DNA of 64,000 nt from Fen-1362 sp964597035 (GTDB lineage: Bacteria > Planctomycetota > Phycisphaerae > Sedimentisphaerales > Anaerobacaceae). Shown one piece after another: positions 25,367-34,794 of this stretch (the first letter of the stretch is position 1; every line of letters begins with the position of its first letter). The stretch is taken from positions 1 to 64,000 of the forward strand of contig CAZQWM010000003.1 in assembly GCA_964597035.1 (NCBI GenBank), written 5' to 3'. The position numbers and the translations under genes are program-made. The notes under the pieces were generated by a model. That model ran no database searches. It was not told the origin of the DNA and saw nothing but the letters and a program-made list of their open reading frames with translations.

Positions 25367-26590
25367 ATGGCGAAGAAGGAAAAAGTGGTATTGGCATACA
25401 GCGGTGGGCTGGATACGAGCGTTATTCTGCCGTGGCTGAAGGAGACGTACGGCTATGAGGTTATTGCGTTTGCCGCGGACTTGGGGCAGGGCGATGAGCT
25501 TGAAGGCATAAAGCAAAAGGCCATGAAAAGCGGTGCGGTCAAGTGCATCGTCAAAGACCTGCGAAAGGAGTTCGTCGAGGAGTATCTGTGGCGGCTGCTC
25601 AAATCCGGGGCGGTTTATGAAAACGGGTATCTGTTAGGCACGAGTATCGCCCGGCCATTGATTGCCAAACATCAGGTCGATGTTGCTCACGCGGAAGGTG
25701 CGGCAGGCGTAGCACACGGGGCGACCGGCAAGGGCAACGACCAGGTCCGGTTCGAGCTGACTTATATGGCAATTGACCCGGCGCTGAAGATTATTGCGCC
25801 GTGGAAGGACCCGAAGTTCAAGCTGACCAGTCGTGAGGCGGCAGTGGACTATGCGAAGAAGCATAAAATTCCGATTGAGCAGTCGAAGAAGAAGATCTAC
25901 TCTCGCGACCGGAATATCTGGCACATCAGCCACGAAGGGGCGGACTTAGAAGACCCGGCAAACGAGCCGAAGGATGATTTATTCGTAATATCTAAGCCGA
26001 TTTCGAAGACGCCCAACAAGCCGGATTACGTGACGATATATTTTCACGAGGGGATACCGATAAAGCTCGACGGGAAATTGATAACCGGCGTGAAGCTGAT
26101 GGAGGCGTTGAATGAAATCGGCGGCAAGCACGGCGTAGGCCAGGTTGACGTGGTTGAGAATCGCTTAGTTGGTATTAAATCGCGAGGTGTTTATGAGACG
26201 CCGGGCGGGACCATCCTGATGACGGCGCACAACGCGCTTGAGACGCTTACACTTGACCGCGAGACGATGCACTACAAGCAGCAGGTTGCATTGAAATACG
26301 CGGAGCTGGTTTATTACGGCCAGTGGTTCAGCAAGCTACGCGAGGCACTCGATGCGTTTGTGGATATCACGCAGAAGAATGTAACCGGCAGCGTTAGGGT
26401 GAAGCTATTCAAAGGTCGTTGCACGCCGGCAGGAGTCAAGAGCCGATATAGTATGTATAGCACGGCGCTGGCCAGCTTCAAGATGGGCGCTGAATATAAC
26501 CCGGCGGACGCGAGCGGTTTTATCCGACTTTTGGGTCTGCCGATGAAGGTGGCAGGGGCGGTGAAAAGAACGACCGATGAGAAGAAGTGA
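25367..26590 (+). CDS. argG: Argininosuccinate synthase
   Basis: ATP-dependent joining of citrulline and aspartate in arginine synthesis. The ATG at 25367 (MAKKEK) is preferred over an in-frame GTG 12 bases upstream because GAGGACGG precedes it at normal spacing; 407 residues, the family's usual length. Motifs are VVLAYSGGLDTSVILPWLK (ATP P-loop), AFAADLGQGDE, GTSIARPLIAK, AEGAAGVAHGATGKGNDQVRFEL, NIWHISHEGADLEDP and SRGVYETPGGTIL. It is monocistronic here; a short ArgA-type acetyltransferase that could start the same pathway is 17 kb away. Confidence 0.96.
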   Translation: MAKKEKVVLAYSGGLDTSVILPWLKETYGYEVIAFAADLGQGDELEGIKQKAMKSGAVKCIVKDLRKEFVEEYLWRLLKSGAVYENGYLLGTSIARPLIAKHQVDVAHAEGAAGVAHGATGKGNDQVRFELTYMAIDPALKIIAPWKDPKFKLTSREAAVDYAKKHKIPIEQSKKKIYSRDRNIWHISHEGADLEDPANEPKDDLFVISKPISKTPNKPDYVTIYFHEGIPIKLDGKLITGVKLMEALNEIGGKHGVGQVDVVENRLVGIKSRGVYETPGGTILMTAHNALETLTLDRETMHYKQQVALKYAELVYYGQWFSKLREALDAFVDITQKNVTGSVRVKLFKGRCTPAGVKSRYSMYSTALASFKMGAEYNPADASGFIRLLGLPMKVAGAVKRTTDEKK

Positions 26591-26639
26591 TTTTGTTCGA
26601 TTGTTTTGTGCGCGAACGGCAAACAGTGGGCGAGGATAA

Positions 26640-27830
26640 ATGCAGGGAAGCGACGTGGTAGTCAGTGAGTGGATTTTTTATGCGTTCAGCTTTGCGATTG
26701 GCTGTTGTGTCGGCAGCTTTCTCAATGTAGTGGTTTACCGCGTTCCACGTGAGAAATCGCTTGTTGTTCCATCGTCGTCGTGCCCGGCGTGCGGGAAGCA
26801 CATTCGCTTCTACGACAATATACCGCTTGTGTCGTGGCTGCTTTTAGCTGGCAAATGCCGATACTGCAAGGCACGAATTTCGCCGAGGTATTTCGTCATT
26901 GAGCTGCTTACGGGTCTGATTTTTGTCGGGACGTTTGTTTTCTACTTCCGCTCGAACTTGCGGACCGGCATACCGGGATTTCTGTCAGGCGGGTGGCTTT
27001 TGTACCTGGTGACTCTTGTTCTGCTGTCGGCGCTTTTAGCCGCTTCGGCCATCGATTTGGAGATGTGGATTATACCGTTGTCGATATGCTGGTTCGCTAC
27101 GGCAGCGGGGCTGCTTGCTTCGTCGCTGGCTCCTTTAGTTATGGATGCGGCTGCAATTCGTCACCATTCTCTTTTGCCAACCACTGACGATTTGAAAATC
27201 GTCAATCAGACAACGATTGCGTCTTTATCCGCAGGTGCAACAATCGGGCTGGGGGTGGCGCTTGTTTTATTGGCGACGGGGCTTATTAAAAGGAGCTACG
27301 ATTTTTCCGGTCTTAAAGCCACATCCGGGCAGGCCGGGCAGCAGAAGGAACCGGAATTCAATGACCGAGTTGAGATGTGCAGAGAAATTATCTTTTTGCT
27401 GCCGATAATCGCCTGTGCTCTGGGTGCCAACTGGCTTGTTCACAGATTCCCTGGATTGTATCAGTGGTGGCTGGTTGTGACGCAAAGGCCTGTGGTTGCA
27501 GGACTTCTGGGCAGTTTGGCGGGCTACTTTGCGGGCTGCGGTATCGTGTGGGCGACGCGAATTTTGGGGACATTAGCCTTCGGGAGGGAGGCAATGGGGC
27601 TTGGCGACGTTCATTTGATGGGTGCGGCGGGCACGGTTGTGGGGCCATTATTTGTTGTTATCGCATTTTTTGTAGCGCCTTTTTTCGGCCTGACCTGGGC
27701 CGGCTCGCAGATGTTCTTCAAGAAAACAAGGCAAATTCCTTACGGTCCCTTCTTGTCGCTGGGCGTTATTGCTGTTATGATTTTACACGACAGGATTATG
27801 ACGTACCTGGGCGTTATCTTTTACATGTAA
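26640..27830 (+). CDS. pilD: Type IV prepilin peptidase/methyltransferase with enlarged loop
   Basis: Membrane aspartyl protease that removes prepilin leaders. The 396-residue product has the methyltransferase-domain start GCCVGSFLNVVVYRVP, a zinc-type four-Cys site (C48, C51, C73, C76 in CPAC and CRYC) and SPRYFVIELLTG. The catalytic Asp residues are D139 (SAIDLEMWIIP) and D323 (MGLGDVHLMG). The family is usually about 250-290 residues; here about 100 extra residues, including a hydrophilic section (SGQAGQQKEPEF), lie between the two catalytic segments. The start has a weak GAGGATAA ribosome site. It likely serves the pilus driven by the PilT-like ATPase and any pseudopilins. Confidence 0.92.
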   Translation: MQGSDVVVSEWIFYAFSFAIGCCVGSFLNVVVYRVPREKSLVVPSSSCPACGKHIRFYDNIPLVSWLLLAGKCRYCKARISPRYFVIELLTGLIFVGTFVFYFRSNLRTGIPGFLSGGWLLYLVTLVLLSALLAASAIDLEMWIIPLSICWFATAAGLLASSLAPLVMDAAAIRHHSLLPTTDDLKIVNQTTIASLSAGATIGLGVALVLLATGLIKRSYDFSGLKATSGQAGQQKEPEFNDRVEMCREIIFLLPIIACALGANWLVHRFPGLYQWWLVVTQRPVVAGLLGSLAGYFAGCGIVWATRILGTLAFGREAMGLGDVHLMGAAGTVVGPLFVVIAFFVAPFFGLTWAGSQMFFKKTRQIPYGPFLSLGVIAVMILHDRIMTYLGVIFYM

Positions 27831-27868
27831 GCAAAGAAAGCGAATCTCTTTTTTAAGGAGGCGTCAAA

Positions 27869-28528
27869 ATGCAGGGCGTAGCGGGCAAAATCGTAGTGCT
27901 GTTAGTTCTAATATCGATTCCACTGTCATCCGGCTGTACCGACTGGAAGAAAAAATACAATGCACTTAACGTCGAGCACCAGAATCTCAAGGGGCTGATT
28001 GAGCGTGAGAGGGCCGAGAAGGGGCAGCTCTCGGACCAATTAGCAAGAGACCAGCAGACTATCACGGACCTGCAGAACAAGATTCTTGAAAAGAGGCAGA
28101 GCGCCGCCGAGGCAACCGGTTTCGGAGAAGGCTACGACGTTGCGTTCGACGCGTCGGCAGGGACGATTACGGTAACACTGCCCAACGCGATTCTGTTCGA
28201 TTCGGGAAAGGCCAATCTCAAGAGTGCGGGCAGCAAAGAGCTTGACCATATTTATTCGGTGCTCAGGGACAAATACGCAGGGCGTGAGATAGAAGTGGTG
28301 GGAAATACGGACACGGACCCAATCAAGAAATCGAAATGGGCCGACAACTGGGAGCTTTCCGCCGAGCGTGCCCTGACGGTTACCAGATACCTTATCAAGA
28401 AAGGTATCTCCGAGGGTAACATTAAGGCGGTCGGCTGTGGTCCCGCCAGGCCGGTTGCTTCCAATACGAACTCGGCCGGGAAACAGAAAAACCGACGCGT
28501 AGAAATCGTCGTTCACATGATAAGGTAG
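27869..28528 (+). CDS. OmpA-family lipoprotein (Pal-like)
   Basis: The 219-residue product has a lipoprotein signal peptide ending in LSSGC (Cys at about 23), a coiled-coil section (residues 30-78) and an OmpA/MotB peptidoglycan-binding domain (LFDSGKANLKSAGSKELD, NTDTDPIKKSKWADNWELSAERA, KAVGCGPARPVASN, QKNRRVEIVV). It would anchor the envelope to peptidoglycan. AAGGAGG lies close to the ATG. It is followed by a strong terminator, so the pilD-OmpA pair may be one transcript (38 bases apart). Confidence 0.9.
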   Translation: MQGVAGKIVVLLVLISIPLSSGCTDWKKKYNALNVEHQNLKGLIERERAEKGQLSDQLARDQQTITDLQNKILEKRQSAAEATGFGEGYDVAFDASAGTITVTLPNAILFDSGKANLKSAGSKELDHIYSVLRDKYAGREIEVVGNTDTDPIKKSKWADNWELSAERALTVTRYLIKKGISEGNIKAVGCGPARPVASNTNSAGKQKNRRVEIVVHMIR

Positions 28529-28560
28529 CGTTTGGTATTTAATGGGATATTGCCAGAAAA

Positions 28561-28595
28561 AAGTAGCCCTGTGAAAACAGGGCTACTTTTGTTTT
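28561..28595. terminator. Perfect 12-bp hairpin terminator with GAAA loop
   Basis: AAGTAGCCCTGT (28561-28572), loop GAAA and ACAGGGCTACTT (28577-28588) are followed by TTGTTTT on the plus strand and preceded by AAAAAA-rich sequence, so it can end transcripts from both sides. The comEC stop codon (28583-28585) lies inside the right arm. Confidence 0.9.
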
Positions 28596-31156
28596 GCGAT
28601 GGTGTTTATTTCGATTTTGCCCTGTTCGCTAATGCGGGCTGTTACGGCCCCATCTTTTCCGGTGTAATACCATTTAAGTTTCTCACTGTTGCCTATAACA
28701 TGCCCCTTTTCGTATGAGGTTCTGCTGCAACTGCATATAACGAACATCGGCTCTATCTTCTCTATGAAATACGGTTCTGTTGTTTTCGCCGAGCCGTGGT
28801 GAGGTGCAATCACAACATCGGCCTGAATATCGGGATAAAGACGCAGGATTTCTTTTTGTGCGAATTTTTCAATATCCGAGCAAATCAGGACCCGTCTGCC
28901 AGCAAACTCGAGCATCGTTACCACCGACTTGTCGTTTTCACTGATTCGGTTGTTTTCGCATATTTTTCTGTCAGGCCAGAGCGATTTTACAGTGGCGGGC
29001 CCCAAGGTTTCGATGTTGTCATAAGCCATTGTAATTTTATTGTGATTTTTCCGAAGTCTTTCGAATAAGAAATCAATATTAGGATGGCGGAATTGCCCCC
29101 CGACAGAAGTGTCGTTGACGTATATCGCTGCCGGTTTGCATTGGTTGACTACTTCCGGTATTCCGTTGATGTGGTCAATGTCACGGTGGCTTATAACAAC
29201 GGCGTCGATAGAGCTTACGCCGTTATAGCGTAAGAATGGTATCACGATTCTTGAGCCGACATCGTCTATATTCAGAGAGCCGGCATCGAACAGGATATTG
29301 GTTTTGCCGGGCAGTTGGGCAAACAGTGCCTGTCCGTGGCTGACGTCGAGAGCAGTGACGGTTAAGCTGTTTCTGTGTGTTCTTTGCCATTTGAGGGCCC
29401 CGATATATGCGATAATTACAAGCGCTGTTGTTATGAAGATTATTCGCTTGGGCAGGGGGCGTTTGAAATGATAGAAGCCGGTGAACAGTACGAGAGCGTA
29501 GAACAGCAGTATCAGCCACATCGGGGTATGGCCTATGAGGATTTCCGAGATATCCAGCCGGGCAATAAAATCGACAACCAGTATGAGCCAGTTGGCAAAG
29601 ATTGAAACTACTACGGCCAGGGCGGCGGCGACGGTCGGGAGTAAAAAGGAGAGCAGGATTTTCAAAAAGCCGAAGGTCAGAATCGCTGCCACAAGGGGAA
29701 ACGTCAGCGTTGTCCAGATGCTTGTCAGGGGATTTATTGTGTAGAAGTGATAGAGCAGGATTGCCGCACTGCCGAGCCAGGCGCTCAAGCCGGTAGTAAA
29801 AAGGGCGAGAATGTAAGGTCCCGGTCTCGCAGTAATCTTGAAAAGGGGTTTGGTCTCTATACGGTCCACGAGCCAGGGATGGCCGAATGTTTTCTCATAA
29901 AGAAAAAAGTGAAAGCTTCGGCAGAATGCAAGTATGCCGAGCACTGAGGCAAACGATAATTGCCAGCCGGGGTCAAAGAGTGCGGTCGGTCTTATCAGAA
30001 GGAGGATAATAGCCGCAAGTGAAAGCGAGTTTAAGCTGCTGGGTCTGCGAGTGAAGAAAAAGGCGGCGCAAAAGACGATGGTGATAATCGCAGCCCGTAT
30101 GGTTGGGTCTCTCGGCGGGACGGTCAGCACAAATATAATCACGACAATGATGCAGACGGCTGCCCGGCCCGGTTTCATAAGGCCGGCCAGTTTTGCCAGC
30201 CACCAGACGATTCCAACGATGATGGCGAGGTGCATTCCGGATAAGCTGATAAAGTGCAGGAGGCCTGTTTTTTCAAATGCCCGATAGACTTTGTTGTCGA
30301 TGTTTCCCCGTGAGCCGAGCAGGAGTGCCTCGACAAGTCCCCGGCCTGGGTCATCATAAGGCAGGCCTTCTGTAAGCTGCTGAGTCGCCAGTTGGTGCAA
30401 GTGGCTTCTGATATGTGGGAAAGTCCGTCTTTTGCCAAATTGTAAAAGTTCGATTGCCCGTCGTGATTTGACTGAGGCGGCGATAAAGACCTGCTTTTTG
30501 GCCATATAGTCCGCTGTGTCGAATTGGCCCGGATTGGAGGCACCGGTGAATCTATTCAGCCAGCAGTAGATTTGAACGCTGTCCCCAGCTTTAAGGTCGA
30601 GGACCGGTTCATCGACCTGCACGCGGACGAGCCCTGTTGCGTTTGCCCAGCCGGTAGTCGTTTCGAGGTCAGTAATTTTTAGATAAAAGCTGCTGCCCGG
30701 GTCGTTATGAGCGAACTTCGCAAATTCCCAACGGCGCCTGTTGATATGCGATCTGGTGACAATAGTGCCTCGCACCGTCGCCAGGGTCGGCTCATTACCG
30801 ACCAAATTGCGAATGTCATTCGGCTTTGGGTGATTCAAGCCAGCTAATCTAATTGCCCCGACGCAGGCAAAACAGATAAGCGCCAGACAGGGTAAGGTGT
30901 ATCGGCTGATTGAGCTTTTCCCGGACAGCCGGCGATTAGCAATTAATATCGCAATCATGCCCACAGTGCAAAATATGACCAATGCAAGCCAAACGAGTGC
31001 AGGGAACTCAACGGCGTATTGTAAGATTATGCCGGTTATCAGGCCAACGGCGCAGAACAGCAAGGGGGCGGTGTTTGTGATTTGTCTGTAATAAGAGGCA
31101 GGGCTGCGAGAAAGCTGTTTGTCAATCCTGGCTAATCTTTTTCTTATGTCATTCAT
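28583..31156 (-). CDS. comEC: ComEC/Rec2 DNA-uptake channel with C-terminal metallo-beta-lactamase-like domain
   Basis: Inner-membrane channel for single-stranded DNA in natural transformation. The 857-residue product has an N-terminal OB-like soluble part (about 100-260), a multi-helix competence domain (SLSGMHLAIIVGIVWWLAKL, TVPPRDPTIRAAI, PGWQLSFASVLGIL) and a C-terminal lactamase-fold domain (LDVSHGQALFAQLPG, LFDAGS, VVISHRDIDHINGIP with the metal-site H-x-D-H, LICSDIE, VVIAPHHGSAKT). Length is typical. With PilT and PilD in the window, competence or pilus-linked DNA uptake is plausible. Its stop codon overlaps a terminator hairpin. Confidence 0.93.
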   Translation of the reverse strand: MNDIRKRLARIDKQLSRSPASYYRQITNTAPLLFCAVGLITGIILQYAVEFPALVWLALVIFCTVGMIAILIANRRLSGKSSISRYTLPCLALICFACVGAIRLAGLNHPKPNDIRNLVGNEPTLATVRGTIVTRSHINRRRWEFAKFAHNDPGSSFYLKITDLETTTGWANATGLVRVQVDEPVLDLKAGDSVQIYCWLNRFTGASNPGQFDTADYMAKKQVFIAASVKSRRAIELLQFGKRRTFPHIRSHLHQLATQQLTEGLPYDDPGRGLVEALLLGSRGNIDNKVYRAFEKTGLLHFISLSGMHLAIIVGIVWWLAKLAGLMKPGRAAVCIIVVIIFVLTVPPRDPTIRAAIITIVFCAAFFFTRRPSSLNSLSLAAIILLLIRPTALFDPGWQLSFASVLGILAFCRSFHFFLYEKTFGHPWLVDRIETKPLFKITARPGPYILALFTTGLSAWLGSAAILLYHFYTINPLTSIWTTLTFPLVAAILTFGFLKILLSFLLPTVAAALAVVVSIFANWLILVVDFIARLDISEILIGHTPMWLILLFYALVLFTGFYHFKRPLPKRIIFITTALVIIAYIGALKWQRTHRNSLTVTALDVSHGQALFAQLPGKTNILFDAGSLNIDDVGSRIVIPFLRYNGVSSIDAVVISHRDIDHINGIPEVVNQCKPAAIYVNDTSVGGQFRHPNIDFLFERLRKNHNKITMAYDNIETLGPATVKSLWPDRKICENNRISENDKSVVTMLEFAGRRVLICSDIEKFAQKEILRLYPDIQADVVIAPHHGSAKTTEPYFIEKIEPMFVICSCSRTSYEKGHVIGNSEKLKWYYTGKDGAVTARISEQGKIEINTIAKQK

Positions 31157-31210
31157 TTATGCCGGTCGAGTGCTGATATATCAAAGCGGGGAAGTTGTTA
31201 ATCCTGCGGC

Positions 31211-32638
31211 TCACATCTTCCGGCGTGCCTTTATAACGTCGACGTAACGTCTTAAAATTATGGCTGCGGGAACGGCAGAAAGGAGCAGGTTGACCACTGC
31301 AATGCGCACTGTGGTTTGCAGTTGTCGCTGTGACTGGTCAAACAGGTAAAAGACATAGCCGAACGGGCTGTGCCACGCGACTTCATCGATATCGAAAATG
31401 CCCGCAACAATCAGCGGGAAAACAGCATAAACACCGACGATGAAAATAAGCAGCACTCCGAGCTTGCTGGCGTAGGGACTCGCGACGACGTGGACTTCGA
31501 GCAGCAGCAGCAGGAAGAGATAGAAGGACAGAAACACAGCAATGACGTCGAGATGCTCAACAAAATCGAGTCCTGCGAGGGAAGTTGTTGTCATTGCGAC
31601 GATTGCCCATATTGCAAAAAGGCCAAGGCCCAGCGAGAGATTGGAATAAAGGAACAGTCGCGGCAGTCGGAGTTTGGAGCCCGAGCTACTCAGATACAAA
31701 CCACTAAATTCAAGATACCTGTTGAAGCTGCGTTTCGAACCGAGCGGAATCGAAACGATGGCATACAGCGAAGTGAGCCAGAAAGCCAGATTGATAGTAA
31801 ACGCGCCCGATTTAGGGTGCAGGAGGTAGTAGTAAAAAAGGCCGAAGAGAACGAACTGGTATCCGAGCATAAAGAGGTATGCCCCGGTGCGAGTGAACAT
31901 TGGCTCGTCCTCACGGGTGAACTTGCGCAATATGCCTTTGATGCTCCAGCACCAAAAATACAGTACAACAAGACTGATAAGTATGAGGACGGGGAGTTCA
32001 AGTGTGAAAAATTTTGCCTTGACCAGCTCAATATCCTTTGCCTCGGCAAACTCGATTACGCCATTGATAATCGCGGGACCGAGGAAGAAGGCCAGCAGAA
32101 TGAAGCCGACAATGCCGCTTTTACTTTTTTTGCCCTTTGGATTGACCGACGAGAGCAGAGCAACTGAATTGGCGAGAAGGGCAACGGAAATCAGCAGTAG
32201 GACCACCTGAGCCAGCAGATTGGCGCTGAGCTTGCCGGCCAGGCCAAAACCGATAAGAAGTATGAAGTTCAGAGCAGCCAGAAGCAGTGCGACAAGATTC
32301 TTGCCGACCAATATCCCGACCATTTTCGAACGTGCGGGGATGGGGAGCATTCTGAAGAAGTCGTATGTTTTATCAGTAACTTCCTCCCTTACAGCGGAAC
32401 TTGAATTGAACGAGGCCCAGACCCACATGACAAGGATTTGAAGGACAAGGAATTGGAAGAAAAGACTCTTATGCAGGCCGGTGAGAGTTTTATACATCAC
32501 CTCATTTTTGTAGCCGGAGTAGTTGATTAAAAATATCATCAGCAGGACAGCGAGATATATTGACGTATATATCCAGAACTGCCTCGGCCGCATCAGGACA
32601 TATCGATAACGCCTTATTAATGGGTTGTCTGCCAACAC
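31211..32638 (-). CDS. ABC-2-type transporter permease
   Basis: The 475-residue product has about twelve hydrophobic segments without catalytic motifs. It starts with a GTG whose first base is the last base of the ATPase stop codon (TAGTG), so the two are translationally coupled. EEVTDKTYDFFRMLPIPARSKMVGILVG is the cytoplasmic coupling-type region of GldF/NosY-like permeases. The substrate of this exporter is unknown. Confidence 0.8.
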   Translation of the reverse strand: MLADNPLIRRYRYVLMRPRQFWIYTSIYLAVLLMIFLINYSGYKNEVMYKTLTGLHKSLFFQFLVLQILVMWVWASFNSSSAVREEVTDKTYDFFRMLPIPARSKMVGILVGKNLVALLLAALNFILLIGFGLAGKLSANLLAQVVLLLISVALLANSVALLSSVNPKGKKSKSGIVGFILLAFFLGPAIINGVIEFAEAKDIELVKAKFFTLELPVLILISLVVLYFWCWSIKGILRKFTREDEPMFTRTGAYLFMLGYQFVLFGLFYYYLLHPKSGAFTINLAFWLTSLYAIVSIPLGSKRSFNRYLEFSGLYLSSSGSKLRLPRLFLYSNLSLGLGLFAIWAIVAMTTTSLAGLDFVEHLDVIAVFLSFYLFLLLLLEVHVVASPYASKLGVLLIFIVGVYAVFPLIVAGIFDIDEVAWHSPFGYVFYLFDQSQRQLQTTVRIAVVNLLLSAVPAAIILRRYVDVIKARRKM

Positions 32639-33591
32639 TATTGCTGCTCCTCAGGAATGGCTGGCTGGTCTTTACCGGACAGCTCCATAAACAGGTCTTC
32701 GAGGTCTGCTTTTTGCTCCTGCAGGCCGCAGACCCTGATATTTTTCGAGACGAGGTACGAATTAAAATCGGCGAGCGTAGCGACATCGGCTTCCATCTCG
32801 ACCGTGATTCGATTGCCTGACACGGCCGGGTTTTTTGCACCGGGAAAGCGGCTGATTTCAGATACCGCCGCATCGGTATTGCCCACTATCGACACAGATA
32901 CCCGCTTTGTTTCGAACACCTGCTGCTGAATGTCATCGACCGCGCCGTTTAGCACGATTTTGCCCTTGTTCATAATCGCGATGTGCGAACACAGGCCGGA
33001 CAGCTCGGTGAGTATGTGAGAAGAGATAACGATGGTTTTGCCTTCGCCGGCGAGCTTTTTGAGGACGCGGCGAAGCTGAATTCTGGCTTTGGGGTCAAGT
33101 CCGGAAGCCGGCTCATCGAGCAGGAAGACATCCGGGTCGTGAACCAGCAGGACTCCGAGGCCCATTCTCTGAACCATACCCCGCGAAAGATGCCGGACGA
33201 AATCGTTGCGTTTTTCTTCAAGCTCTATAAATGCAAGCGCCTCGTCTATCCGCCCGGGTATCAACTCCGGTTTGACATCGTAGGCCAGAGCAAAAAACTC
33301 GAGGCATTCTCGGAGCGTCAAATCGCTATAAAGATTGAAGAAGTCGGGGAGGTAGCCGATTTGCTTTCTTATTTTCAGATACTCAGAGGCAGAATCATAA
33401 CCGAGCAGGTGAATTGAGCCGCTGGTGGGCCGCAGGACCGTAGCGAGCATTCGCATCAACGTTGTCTTTCCGGCACCATTGGGGCCAATAAGGCCGAGGA
33501 CCTGTCCCTGCTGGACGGTTATATCGACGTCGTTGACGGCGATAACCGTTCCGAATTCCTTCCTTAGCCGGTTTGTCTCGAGTACCTCCAT
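32638..33591 (-). CDS. ABC transporter ATP-binding protein
   Basis: Partner of the adjacent permease. The start at 33591 (MEVLETNRLRK) is chosen since it begins the normal domain; an in-frame start 45 bases upstream would add 15 atypical residues, and neither has a strong ribosome site. The 317-residue product carries Walker A GPNGAGKTT, a signature-type LSRGMVQRMGL, Walker B VFLLDEPASGLDP and the H-loop SSHIL. The last 100 residues form a small regulatory domain typical of CcmA/NatA-type ATPases. Cytosolic face of the membrane. Confidence 0.88.
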   Translation of the reverse strand: MEVLETNRLRKEFGTVIAVNDVDITVQQGQVLGLIGPNGAGKTTLMRMLATVLRPTSGSIHLLGYDSASEYLKIRKQIGYLPDFFNLYSDLTLRECLEFFALAYDVKPELIPGRIDEALAFIELEEKRNDFVRHLSRGMVQRMGLGVLLVHDPDVFLLDEPASGLDPKARIQLRRVLKKLAGEGKTIVISSHILTELSGLCSHIAIMNKGKIVLNGAVDDIQQQVFETKRVSVSIVGNTDAAVSEISRFPGAKNPAVSGNRITVEMEADVATLADFNSYLVSKNIRVCGLQEQKADLEDLFMELSGKDQPAIPEEQQ

Positions 33592-33736
33592 GTCAATCCA
33601 CAAAAAGTCCCAATCAGCCCTAAACTGTGCAGTCAAAGTTGTCCCTGTGCCTCTCGGTTGCCCTTTATTTTCCGGTCAGGATTATAAGAGATTGCAGTCA
33701 ACGTTCAACAATTTTTAATTTTTTGCCTGTTTCCCA

Positions 33737-33764
33737 TTGACTGATTATGAATATCTGATATACT
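33737..33764 (+). promoter_or_regulatory. Candidate promoter for the dockerin-like protein
   Basis: TTGACT (33737-33742), a 16-base spacer and TATACT (33759-33764) lie 50 bases before the ATG, which has AGGAGG at ideal distance. Both boxes match five of six consensus bases. Confidence 0.55.
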
Positions 33765-33814
33765 CTATTGTGTGTAAGGAATTGGGCATTAGTCGATTAT
33801 TAGGAGGATTGGCT

Positions 33815-34753
33815 ATGTATGCTCACATGTCATATCTCGTTTTAGCCGTATGTTTTTGTCTTGTGGGCGTCTGCTTTGCGCAGACGACGTATTTTCTTGT
33901 TGCCGAGCCGAATACGCCGATATATGGGGACTCGTATATCCTTCCTTTGACCGAGCCGAATGATATTGCCCACGCGAGGGACCTTATCAAATACGGCCAT
34001 TCGATTGGTAAGCCCATTGTTGTTGCAGACATTGCATGTGGGTCTGATTGTATCAACCGAGATTACTTTAAATCAAATAAGTATCCCTGGTGGTGGCATG
34101 TGACAGACTTCAACAGCTTTGCTGATACGACAGAAGAAAGTCTTGATGGCTGGCCCGGCCTTGTAGATGATAACTGTGGCTGGTGGGTGGGGTATACCGG
34201 TGGCAGGATTGGTTTTTGGTCATATACAGTTGTCGCAGAACTCGGAGAAGATCCGTGTCACTGGAATCGTGATTTTGATGACGATGATGACATAGATTTC
34301 TTCGACTATTCGCCTTTGGCGGATATTTGGGATGCTAACTGCGTGCCGGACGACTGGTGCGGGGACATGGATTTAGACCAAAGCGGCAAGGTGGATTCAA
34401 AGGACCTGCAAATATTTGCCGAATCCTGGTTGACTCCGTATGCTTCCGATCCTGTTACACCTCCTGTTTATGCAGAATGCTGGAACTGGCCTTACCAGTG
34501 CTACGGCGATGCAGATGGACTGACCGAAGGGCTCTTCAAATACCGCGTATATGTGAATGACGCAAGTATTCTTGTTTCCTGCTGGAAGATGAAGGATACC
34601 GACCAAGGTTTCAATGGCTGCGCATGCGCCGATTTTAACAGGGACGGCGAGATAGACGAGGATGACCAGATGATTCTGACGGAAAACTTAAGAAAGAAAG
34701 ATTCTGATTTTGCGATAACATGTAAGCCATCGGTTATAATTTGCCCGCCATAG
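33815..34753 (+). CDS. Secreted protein with dockerin-like EF-hand repeats
   Basis: The ATG at 33815 follows AGGAGG and opens a signal peptide (MYAHMSYLVLAVCFCLV, cleavage near FAQ), giving 312 residues. Residues about 30-145 form an unrecognised domain rich in Trp and paired Cys. Three calcium-loop-like segments follow: DFDDDDDIDFFDYSPLADIW, DMDLDQSGKVDSKDLQIF and DFNRDGEIDEDDQMILTE. These resemble type I dockerin repeats, common in planctomycete extracellular proteins. No cohesin partner is in the window. The Cys content suggests disulfides. Confidence 0.75.
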   Translation: MYAHMSYLVLAVCFCLVGVCFAQTTYFLVAEPNTPIYGDSYILPLTEPNDIAHARDLIKYGHSIGKPIVVADIACGSDCINRDYFKSNKYPWWWHVTDFNSFADTTEESLDGWPGLVDDNCGWWVGYTGGRIGFWSYTVVAELGEDPCHWNRDFDDDDDIDFFDYSPLADIWDANCVPDDWCGDMDLDQSGKVDSKDLQIFAESWLTPYASDPVTPPVYAECWNWPYQCYGDADGLTEGLFKYRVYVNDASILVSCWKMKDTDQGFNGCACADFNRDGEIDEDDQMILTENLRKKDSDFAITCKPSVIICPP

Positions 34754-34794
34754 TGCGAATCTGTAAAGTCGGCGGGAAGGTCGGAAAAGAATTT

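Noticed and set aside
31370..32167. 265-codon plus-strand frame opposite the ABC permease
   Set aside because: Highly polar antisense shadow of a membrane-protein gene; no start signal.
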